Assembly (NCBI GenBank): GCA_964505325.1 | Contig: CAZDHT010000285.1 | Span: 1 to 6,387, forward strand | Direction: 5' to 3' | Length of the DNA: 6,387 nucleotides | DNA from: CAZDHT01 sp964505325 | Lineage (GTDB): Bacteria; Planctomycetota; PUPC01 | Shown: one piece after another, positions 1-5,876 of the stretch | Layout of the letters: each line of letters begins with the position of its first letter | How positions within the stretch are numbered: the stretch's first letter is position 1 | Notes under the pieces: model-generated | What the model was told of the DNA's origin: nothing | Databases searched by the model: none | The model's input: only the letters and a program-made list of their open reading frames with translations | Translations under genes and position numbers: made by a program

Positions 1-657
1 CCGTAACACAAAGGCCGCCGCGCCGATGACGAACAGGATGGCCAGGATCTCCAGGGCTGGGATCGCCCGGGCCCGCGGCGTGGGCGCGCCGCCGGCGGCG
101 GCGAGGGCGCTCTCCCCGCTGTCGAGCCACTGGAATTCCGGCGGGTCGGCGCCCCGCTTGCCGATCTCCGCGTAAACGGCGCCGTCTTCGCTCTGCCGGA
201 ACTCGACGTGCGAGTCGAAGTAGACGACGTTGAGCCCGTCCTCGTGGTTATTGGGTCCCTCATTGTCGTCGCACGCGAGCGCGGATGCCGTCGACACCCC
301 GGTGCAGCAGAAGTTGCGCGTGCTCCGGCGCGCGAACCTGCCGGCCAGCCCAGAGCACAGTCCGGCGTAACTGATCGCGTCGGGAGCGATGGTGTCGGCG
401 GAGCGCAGGTCGACCGGTTGCTTCTCAGTGATTACCCCGAAATCGTCCGTGCCCGGACACACGAAGAGCGTCGGTTCCTCGATGATCCGGGTCCAGCAAA
501 GCGTGGCCAGCCAGCAGTCGCCCCGGCGTGCGCTTCCGCGCTCAATTGACGGCCGGGCTGCCGAGACTATACTGTTGAGGCTGCTGACCTGGCTCTGGTG
601 GGGCAGGCATTCTTGCCTGCCCAATGGCGGACAAGAATGACCGCCCCACCTTCGCAT
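1..657 (-). CDS. H-X9-DG (prepilin-associated) domain protein, partial, N-terminus probably lost
   Basis: An uninterrupted minus-strand frame runs off the left edge. It encodes LFVCPGTDDF, then ISYAGL, then DDNEGPNNHEDG followed by LNVVYFDSHVEF. This is the C-terminal layout of planctomycete prepilin-like proteins: a 'CPS/CPG' stretch, then the TIGR04294 H-X9-DG motif. Here the His codon is at 244-246, nine residues follow, then Asp-Ser, so the usual Gly is Ser. After a roughly 35-residue linker comes a hydrophobic helix, LEILAILFVIGAAAFVLR, at the left edge, probably membrane-spanning. What is missing is the start: no prepilin cleavage/methylation leader and no 'NLRQIG'-like helix precede the CPG stretch. 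The only ATG in frame (657-655) lies just past the palindromic repeat, so residues before about 546 are repeat or promoter DNA read as protein. I infer a 5'-truncated gene or pseudogene; the true start is undetermined. The C-terminal end lies outside the window. The product is probably envelope-located, function unknown. Confidence 0.6.
   Translation of the reverse strand, partial: MRRWGGHSCPPLGRQECLPHQSQVSSLNSIVSAARPSIERGSARRGDCWLATLCWTRIIEEPTLFVCPGTDDFGVITEKQPVDLRSADTIAPDAISYAGLCSGLAGRFARRSTRNFCCTGVSTASALACDDNEGPNNHEDGLNVVYFDSHVEFRQSEDGAVYAEIGKRGADPPEFQWLDSGESALAAAGGAPTPRARAIPALEILAILFVIGAAAFVLR
546..573 (+). promoter_or_regulatory. Predicted sigma70-type promoter for the dedA-family gene
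   Basis: TTGACG (546-551) and TATACT (568-573) are separated by 16 nt. Each hexamer matches the sigma70 consensus at 5 of 6 positions, and the pair stands out in otherwise GC-rich DNA. Transcription would start near 580, giving a leader of about 115 nt before the TTG start at 696. The palindromic repeat at 597-650 lies inside that leader. The promoter overlaps the doubtful 5' part of the minus-strand H-X9-DG frame, which supports the view that real coding there ends before this point. Prediction from sequence only. Confidence 0.6.
597..650. repeat. 54-nt imperfect palindromic repeat (REP/MITE-like) in the dedA leader
   Basis: Two 25-nt arms, 597-621 and 626-650, are reverse complements at 21 of 25 positions, around a 4-nt loop, CAAT. 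The left arm begins GGTGGGGCAGGCATTCTTGC and the right arm ends CCGCCCCACC. One of the four differences still allows a T-G wobble. Near-identical 'GGCAGGCATTCTTGCC' palindromes are, from memory, scattered through planctomycete genomes; only one copy is in this window, so repetitiveness is not shown here. An ATG in the loop (624) and one just outside on the other strand (657) create misleading start codons for both flanking genes. In RNA it would form a stable hairpin 30 nt upstream of the dedA Shine-Dalgarno. Confidence 0.75.
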
Positions 658-680
658 CAGAGGTCCCAGGGACAGGCCGT

Positions 681-698
681 GGAAGGAGCGCGACGTTG
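681..698 (+). promoter_or_regulatory. Ribosome binding site and TTG start deciding the dedA N-terminus
   Basis: GGAAGGAG (681-688) is a strong Shine-Dalgarno, 7 nt before TTG at 696-698. This TTG is in frame with the ATG at 624, which has no Shine-Dalgarno and sits in the repeat loop. The choice removes 24 residues that resemble translated repeat and leaves a protein starting MTEWLIPHLEW, as expected for this family. Confidence 0.7.
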
Positions 699-1412
699 AC
701 GGAATGGCTGATCCCACATCTGGAGTGGGCGGCGGAGTCCGCCAAGAACTGGGGCCCGCTGCTGGTGCTGTTCTTTATGACCATCGAGAGCTCCTTCATC
801 CCGTTCCCCAGCGAGGCGGTGATGATCCCGGCGGGGTTCCTGGCGGCGCGGGGCGAGTTCTTCCCGGCGGGGACGATGTGGCCGGCGGCGGCGGTCGCCG
901 TGGCTTGTGGCGTGATCGGGTCGCTGCTGGGCGCGTACATCAACTACTTCCTGGCGCTCAGGCTGGGGCGGCCGTTCCTGCATCGCTGGGGCAAGTACGT
1001 GCTGCTGCCGCCCCACAAGCTGGAACGGGCGGAGCAGGTGTTCCTGGAATACGGGGACATCACGACGTTCGTCTGCCGGCTGATCCCCGTGATCCGGCAG
1101 CTCATCTCGCTGCCGGCGGGCGTGGCCCGCATGCCCTTCCGCAGGTTCTCGATCCTGACCGGGGCTGGCGCCGGGTTCTGGGTGCTGCTCCTGACGGCCG
1201 TCGGCTTCACCCTCGGCCACGGGACGCGGAAGCTGTCCTACGCCGAGCTGGTCAGCCAGGGGACGGCCATGGTGCGGGCGAACCTTCCGTGGATCCTGCT
1301 CGGTTGCGCCGTCCTGGTGATCGGATACGTATGGGTGCACCGGCGGGTAATGCGCCGGCAGCCTTCCGCCCGGCAGGCCGACGCCGACGGCGGGGAAACC
1401 GGGGACAGATAA
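696..1412 (+). CDS. DedA-family (VTT / SNARE-associated domain) integral membrane protein
   Basis: A 238-residue polytopic inner-membrane protein of the DedA family (Pfam PF09335). Some members are implicated in flipping undecaprenyl phosphate or phosphatidylethanolamine, others in membrane homeostasis; which lipid applies here is unknown. Visible family marks are the re-entrant stretch MTIESSFIPFPSEAVMIPAG, with the acidic and proline residues typical of the first VTT loop. A Gly-rich helix, CGVIGSLLGAYINYFLALRLG, follows. Then comes FVCRLIPVIRQLISLPAG, carrying the conserved arginines, leading to MPFRRFSILTGAGAGFW. A last helix, LPWILLGCAVLVIGYVWV, ends in a basic tail. Length fits the family once the TTG at 696 is taken as start. 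It has its own predicted promoter and is convergent with bioA. The last residues, GETGDR, and the TAA come from the inverted repeat at 1393-1492, so the tail past about RRQPSARQ is probably not native. Confidence 0.88.
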   Translation: MTEWLIPHLEWAAESAKNWGPLLVLFFMTIESSFIPFPSEAVMIPAGFLAARGEFFPAGTMWPAAAVAVACGVIGSLLGAYINYFLALRLGRPFLHRWGKYVLLPPHKLERAEQVFLEYGDITTFVCRLIPVIRQLISLPAGVARMPFRRFSILTGAGAGFWVLLLTAVGFTLGHGTRKLSYAELVSQGTAMVRANLPWILLGCAVLVIGYVWVHRRVMRRQPSARQADADGGETGDR

Positions 1413-1492
1413 CTTTCTTTCGCCGGACAACGGACAAGCCTTGCGCGGAGCGGGTTGCCCCGGCGAAAAAAGTTATCTGTCCCCGCTTTCCC
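1393..1492. repeat. Long inverted repeat between convergent genes, supplying both stop codons
   Basis: Left arm 1393-1426 and right arm 1460-1492 are reverse complements over 33-34 nt. They differ by one substitution (C at 1399) and one extra C in the left arm near 1417. The core is GGGGACAGATAACTTT followed by TTTCGCCGG. A 33-nt unpaired centre (1427-1459) separates the arms. The left arm ends the dedA-family gene (TAA 1410-1412) and the right arm ends bioA (TAA read from 1475-1473). Both genes therefore finish with GGG GAC AGA TAA. The element resembles REP/MITE-type palindromes mobilised by IS200-like (RAYT) transposases, but none is in the window. It may also act as a transcript-end hairpin, although no U-tract follows the stem. 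Confidence 0.85.
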
Positions 1493-2858
1493 GCTTCACT
1501 CGGCTGGAAGTGCTGCCACGGATTGACTCGAACAGGATATCGAGCATCCTGTCCAAATCTTCGGCGGATATGCAGAGCGGCGGCATGATGACGATCACGT
1601 TGCCGAGCGGCCGGGTGATCAGGCCGCGTTTCCGCGCCGCGCGCGTCACCCGGATGCCGACCTTCTCCGCTGGCTCATACTCCGCCTTGGTGCCGCGGTT
1701 CTTGACCAGTTCGATGCCGGCGATCAGGCCGCGCTGCCGGACGTCGCCGACGTGTTCGAGCGCCCGGAACTCCTCCAGCCGCCGCGCCAGTTGCCGGATG
1801 CTCGGCTGGATCTGCTCGAGCGTCTTCTCCTTCTCGAACACGTCGAGCGACGCAAGCGCGGCGGCGCAGGCCAGCGCGTTGCCCGTGTACGTGTGGCCGT
1901 GGAAGAAGCTCTTGAACTGCTCGTACTCGCCGAGGAACGCGTCGTGGACTTCGCCGGTCGTCAGCGTCGCGGCGAGCGGCAGGTACCCGCCGGTCAGGCC
2001 CTTGGCGACGGCCATGATGTCCGGGGCGACGCCTTCGTGCTCGCAGGCGAACATCTTGCCCGTGCGGCCGAAGCCGACGGCCACTTCGTCGAGGATGAGC
2101 AGCACACCGTGCCGGTCGCACAGCTCCCGCACGCCACGGAGGTATCCGCTCGGATGGACGATTATTCCGCCCGCGCCCTGGACCAGCGGCTCCATCACGA
2201 CCGCGATGACCTCGTCCGCGTGCTCCCGCAGGACCGCGTTCATCCTGTCGAGGCACGCCGCCGAGCACGTTTCCGGGTCCTCGCCGTAGGGGGAACGGTA
2301 CGTGTACGGCGTTGGGGCGCGCAGGGTATCGAAAAGGAGCGGGCCGTAGACCCCGTGAAAGAGGGGGATGCCGCCCAGGCTGACGGCTCCGATGGTGTCG
2401 CCGTGGTAGGCGAGGTCGAGCGCGACAAACTTGGTGCGCCGGCCGGCCCCCTCGCGCTGGTGCCAGTACTGGAACGCGATCTTGAGCGCGATCTCCATCG
2501 CCTCGGAGCCGCTGTCGGAGTAGAACACCTTGGTGAGCGGCTCGGGCGCGAGCCGGGCCAGGCGCTCGGCAAGGCGGATCGCCGGCGGCGCGCTGAGGCC
2601 AAGCGCGGTGGAATGGGCGATGCGGCCGAGCTGGTCACGGACCGCGTCGTCTATTTCGCGTTTGCGGTGGCCGTGGATGTTGCACCAGAGCGAGGCGACG
2701 CCGTCGATGTACTCGTTGCCCTCGAGGTCGTAGAGCTTCGCCCCCTGGCCGCGTTCGATGATGAGCGGCTGTTCGTCGAGCCAGTCCTTCATCTGGGTGA
2801 ACGGATGCCAGAAGTGCTGCTTGTCGCTGGCGGCGAGGTCTTCGGCGGGGCTGGTCAT
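1473..2858 (-). CDS. bioA: Adenosylmethionine-8-amino-7-oxononanoate aminotransferase (biotin synthesis)
   Basis: A PLP-dependent class III aminotransferase of 461 residues. It converts KAPA (7-keto-8-aminopelargonate) to 7,8-diaminopelargonate, the step before dethiobiotin synthetase, in the cytoplasm. Visible marks are WHPFTQMKDW (residues 17-26), SLWCNIHGH (57-64) near the substrate pocket, DSGSEA (115-120) and AYHGDT (150-155) for cofactor binding. LILDEV contains the PLP-binding Asp257, and AVAKGLTGGYLPL contains the Schiff-base Lys286. HGHTYTGN (320-327) and TRPLGN, with Arg416 matching the KAPA-carboxylate arginine (E. coli Arg391), follow. All key residues are present. Phe20 replaces the Tyr of E. 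coli BioA, and the N-terminal half resembles Bacillus BioA (BioK), which uses lysine as amino donor. The ATG overlaps the upstream stop as ATGA with no strong Shine-Dalgarno, implying translational coupling. The C-terminal KRESGDR is encoded by the repeat. No other bio gene is in the window. Confidence 0.95.
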   Translation of the reverse strand: MTSPAEDLAASDKQHFWHPFTQMKDWLDEQPLIIERGQGAKLYDLEGNEYIDGVASLWCNIHGHRKREIDDAVRDQLGRIAHSTALGLSAPPAIRLAERLARLAPEPLTKVFYSDSGSEAMEIALKIAFQYWHQREGAGRRTKFVALDLAYHGDTIGAVSLGGIPLFHGVYGPLLFDTLRAPTPYTYRSPYGEDPETCSAACLDRMNAVLREHADEVIAVVMEPLVQGAGGIIVHPSGYLRGVRELCDRHGVLLILDEVAVGFGRTGKMFACEHEGVAPDIMAVAKGLTGGYLPLAATLTTGEVHDAFLGEYEQFKSFFHGHTYTGNALACAAALASLDVFEKEKTLEQIQPSIRQLARRLEEFRALEHVGDVRQRGLIAGIELVKNRGTKAEYEPAEKVGIRVTRAARKRGLITRPLGNVIVIMPPLCISAEDLDRMLDILFESIRGSTSSRVKRESGDR

Positions 2859-5062
2859 TTGTTATCGGCGGGCAGGCCCGCCTTGAGTCGCTTGATCAGG
2901 TCGGTCACTTTGGTCCGTTCAAGCTTGACAGTGCCGTCGAAGTGAACGACAAAGCGTTTGCCTCGGTGCGCGGCGGCGATTTCCCACATCATGGGCAGTT
3001 CCCCGGGTGTGTCCGCGGTGAACCGGTGGGCCTTCACCGCGTCGAACGCCATCTCATAACTGGTCCGCGGCATGTCCACCAGGCGGGAGACGGGATGCTT
3101 GTCGCCCGGGCGCACGAGCAAGTGCAGGTTCTTTCTGGTGAAGTACCCGGGGGTGGTGATCAGATCGGCGAAGGAGCGGGGATAATGGACGCCCTTGCCT
3201 TTCTCCTGCATGAACCGCTTGCACAGGGCGGCCAGCTCTTGGATGTTCTTACGGCTTTGCCGCTCGATCTCCTGGGGCGAACTCGGATCCTGCGTCGAGC
3301 TCGTTTGCGAGGCGCCCGCGCGGCTGGGCGCCCACGCCATCAGCGCCTGGGCCAGGTTGGGAAGCGACGTGGCGAAAGACACCTTCGCCTTTTCCATCGA
3401 GATGCTGACGGCCGCGACCGCCGCCTCGGAAGCGTGTCGGCGCCGCTGCTGCTCGGCGCCTTCCCGAGCCGCGAACAGCAGCGTCGACTTCGTGGGCAGC
3501 CCAGACATCGCCTTGCGGAACGCGGCCTCGTTCGCCAACGCCTGCTCTGATTCGTGGGCTTTCTTCACCGCCGCGAGCCCCTGCGGGCCCATGCTGACGA
3601 CCAGCGCGTTCTCGACAAACCCGAACGCAATCGGCATTCCCCGCGTGGTGACCCAGGCCCTGAGGCCGCCCTTCGTGCTGAGCTTGGGTTCCGAGCCGGT
3701 TACTTTCTTCACCAGGCGCTGCACGACCGGCTGCGCCGCCTTGGGATCCTCGACCGGGACGACCAGCGCCCCGACCGGCGGCTTCCCCATCGAGACGAAG
3801 AAGCCCAGTTCTCCCGCGAGCAGCGGCATCACTTCCTGCTCGATGGAGATCCGGTCCCCGCCGCGGCGTTCGAATCCTCGAATGATGGTGCTCAGCTTGT
3901 TGTCGAAGAGCCTCTTGAAGTGAGGGTTCAACGCCTCGACCGCGCCGCTGTACGTTTGCGGCGGGTCATCCAGCGCCAGCGCCACGGCGAACTGCGCGTC
4001 GGCGGGCATGAACTCCGGGGTCATCAGCCGCCGGGGAGCGAGGCGGATCTGATTGTAGTAGCTGCGGTCGTCTGGCAGCGCCACGTCGGCGCGGATGATC
4101 AGGCGAGGATCGTCCAGCTTGAGGAAGCCCGCCACGTGCTTCACGGACGGGGCGAGGCCGAAGGCCGTCCCCGCCGGTGCCGCGAGTCCGCCGGCCTGCC
4201 GGACCAACTGCTCGAACTGTTTCGTGATCGCGCCGGACACGTAGAACCAGGCGCGGCCCTTCCGGCAGTACTTCGAGCGGACCTTCAGAAAGGCCTGATT
4301 CCGCTCGAGCGACTTCGCCCCACGGCCGGCATGGCTCTCGGCCATAGCCTCAATCGGCTCGCGCCGCCTGCACAGCGCCGCGGTGTTGTCGAGCACGGCC
4401 AGGAACATGTCGCCCCTGTAGATTCGCACGCTGCCCACGTCTCCCGCGCGGGGGATGTCCTTGTTCAGCAGGCCGGCCAGAGCCGACGTGTCCTTGAGGA
4501 CGAGGAGGAGGACTTGCGAGGGCGCGGAGTCCTTGACCGGGACCAACCCGATCCCCATCGCGGTCACGGTGCGCAAGACGTTGGAGGCTTTTGCCAGGGA
4601 GATGCCGAGGGCCTCGGACAGAAACACTTCCAGGTCTTTTCGGTATCTACTCATCAACCCGCGGAGCTTCAGAGGGCTGGCTCCCGAGAACTGCGACAGT
4701 TCGGGCTCGAGCTGATCGAACTTCTCTACGGACGCCGCCGCCAGCGTCGAGGAAGGCAGCAGACCGAGCGCCTTTGCGCCCGGGCCGGGCTGCCGGCCGA
4801 GCATGTAAACGTAGTAGCCGCCGACCGCCCCGATGAGGAGCACAAACACCCCCAGCACGACGGCGAAGACCGGCACCCTCCTTCGCCGCCGGCGCCGATC
4901 CGCAATACGGCTCCTCGCCGCCACCGAGTCGCTCGGCCGCCGGGCGGGGCCGGACGGGATGGCGCGCATCGCCCCGCCGCACTTGGGGCATTTGAACAAC
5001 TGGTTGGGGTCCTCGCTTCGGACGTTCCCCTGCGCGCCACACTCGGTGCATTGTACCCGCAT
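2855..5062 (-). CDS. Zinc-ribbon, single-pass membrane protein with DUF3352-like region and C-terminal H-X9-DG domain
   Basis: A 735-residue protein of unknown function. A four-cysteine zinc ribbon comes first (CTEC at 5-8, CPKC at 25-28; MJ0042-like). A very basic stretch (seven Arg, 56-62) is followed by one membrane helix, about 64-88 (VPVFAVVLGVFVLLIGAVGG). The charge pattern predicts cytoplasmic ribbon and external remainder. Residues about 97-580 look like DUF3352: LLPSSTLAAASVEKF opens it, and the later FGFVENALVVSMGPQGL with ALANEAAFRKAMSGLP is the typical second-half pattern. A Ser/Thr/Gln-rich linker (582-600) leads to a C-terminal domain: SRKNIQELAALCKRFMQEK, HYPRSFADLI, SYEMAF, and HRGKRFVVHFDG, an exact H-X9-DG (His699, Asp709-Gly710). 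The prepilin leader is absent. It lies 69 nt after hisA and overlaps bioA by 4 nt. The start is the ATG directly before the ribbon. The domain calls are by eye; the function is not known. Confidence 0.85.
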   Translation of the reverse strand: MRVQCTECGAQGNVRSEDPNQLFKCPKCGGAMRAIPSGPARRPSDSVAARSRIADRRRRRRRVPVFAVVLGVFVLLIGAVGGYYVYMLGRQPGPGAKALGLLPSSTLAAASVEKFDQLEPELSQFSGASPLKLRGLMSRYRKDLEVFLSEALGISLAKASNVLRTVTAMGIGLVPVKDSAPSQVLLLVLKDTSALAGLLNKDIPRAGDVGSVRIYRGDMFLAVLDNTAALCRRREPIEAMAESHAGRGAKSLERNQAFLKVRSKYCRKGRAWFYVSGAITKQFEQLVRQAGGLAAPAGTAFGLAPSVKHVAGFLKLDDPRLIIRADVALPDDRSYYNQIRLAPRRLMTPEFMPADAQFAVALALDDPPQTYSGAVEALNPHFKRLFDNKLSTIIRGFERRGGDRISIEQEVMPLLAGELGFFVSMGKPPVGALVVPVEDPKAAQPVVQRLVKKVTGSEPKLSTKGGLRAWVTTRGMPIAFGFVENALVVSMGPQGLAAVKKAHESEQALANEAAFRKAMSGLPTKSTLLFAAREGAEQQRRRHASEAAVAAVSISMEKAKVSFATSLPNLAQALMAWAPSRAGASQTSSTQDPSSPQEIERQSRKNIQELAALCKRFMQEKGKGVHYPRSFADLITTPGYFTRKNLHLLVRPGDKHPVSRLVDMPRTSYEMAFDAVKAHRFTADTPGELPMMWEIAAAHRGKRFVVHFDGTVKLERTKVTDLIKRLKAGLPADNK

Positions 5063-5131
5063 CTGGGCCCTCGCAGTCCACGGCGACGATGTACAGCGTC
5101 AGGTCGACAAAGCAACGGGCATTGTATGGAA

Positions 5132-5875
5132 TCACGGGCCCGGGTTCAAGGCCAGGTTGATCGCCTCACGCAGGTCTACCGCGCCGGTATACAGGGCCTT
5201 GCCGATGATGACGCCCTCCAGCGGCAGCGAGGCCAGCCGGCGCACGTCGTCCAGCGTCGACACGCCGCCGGAGGCGATCACCGGCACACTGACCGACTCC
5301 AGCAAACGTTCAGTCGCCGGCACGTTCGGCCCGGTCAGCATGCCGTCCGTGGCGATGTCGGTGAAGACGATGGCGGCGACGCCGCAGTCGGCGAACCGGC
5401 GCGCCGCTTCCACCGCGTCGACGCCCGAGTCCCGGGTCCATCCCTCGACCGCGACGCGCCCGTCTCGCGCGTCTATACCGGCGACTATCTGCCCGGGATA
5501 CGTCTTGCACAGCGCCGCGAGCCATCGCGGGTCCCTCAGGGCGCGCGTGCCCACGACCACGCGGCTCACGACGATATCCTCCAGCAGCAGAGCCGCGGCG
5601 TCGGCGTCTCGGATGCCGCCGCCGACCTGGATGTCGATTCCGACGACATTCGCGATCGCCGAGACGGTGTCGGAGTTGGCGGGGTACCCGGCGAACGCGC
5701 CGTCGAGATCGACGATGTGGAGCCACCGTGCGCCGCAGTCCCGCCAGCGCCGGGCGACGGCGGGCGGGTTGTCGGAGAACTCGGTCTCGGCGTCCGCCCT
5801 GCCCTGCTCCAGCCGCACGCACCGGCAGCGGCCATCCGGGTCCTGCTTCAGGTCAATGGCGGGGAAGATATGCAT
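5132..5875 (-). CDS. hisA: Phosphoribosyl-formimino-AICAR phosphate isomerase (histidine synthesis)
   Basis: A (beta/alpha)8-barrel isomerase. It catalyses the Amadori rearrangement of ProFAR to PRFAR, the fourth step of histidine biosynthesis, in the cytoplasm. With the ATG at 5875 the protein is 247 residues and begins MHIFPAIDLK, placing the catalytic base at Asp8. The catalytic acid is Asp135 in AGIDARDG. Both phosphate-binding halves are present: QVGGGIR (83-89) with VVGTRAL (108-113), and ASGGVST (201-207) with IIGKALYTG (223-231). TDIATDGMLTGPN (172-184) is the family signature. A start 33 nt further upstream would add 11 residues inside the preceding gene and push Asp8 out of place, so I reject it. 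The ATG lies 1 nt after the stop of the K+ regulator gene, so translation is probably coupled. One oddity is a short insertion after IDLK, QDPDGRCRCVRL, which brings in Cys17 and Cys19. No other his gene is in the window. Confidence 0.95.
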   Translation of the reverse strand: MHIFPAIDLKQDPDGRCRCVRLEQGRADAETEFSDNPPAVARRWRDCGARWLHIVDLDGAFAGYPANSDTVSAIANVVGIDIQVGGGIRDADAAALLLEDIVVSRVVVGTRALRDPRWLAALCKTYPGQIVAGIDARDGRVAVEGWTRDSGVDAVEAARRFADCGVAAIVFTDIATDGMLTGPNVPATERLLESVSVPVIASGGVSTLDDVRRLASLPLEGVIIGKALYTGAVDLREAINLALNPGP

Positions 5876-5876
5876 G

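Noticed and set aside
657..1430. A 257-codon minus-strand frame opposite the dedA gene
   Set aside because: Pro/Arg/Gln/His-rich composition with no family features, and directly antisense to a clear DedA protein.
1401..1484. Intrinsic bidirectional terminator
   Set aside because: The arms could pair, but the T-rich stretches are inside the stem, not after it, and the loop is 33 nt. I keep it as a repeat that may end transcripts, not as a standard terminator.
1752..2945. A 397-codon plus-strand frame opposite bioA
   Set aside because: Antisense to an intact bioA with all catalytic residues; low-complexity Arg/Val/Glu-rich product.
5063..5131. Possible promoter in the gap between hisA and the zinc-ribbon gene
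   Set aside because: The best pairing on the minus strand, TTGCTT and TACATC at 16 nt, matches consensus at only about half the positions.
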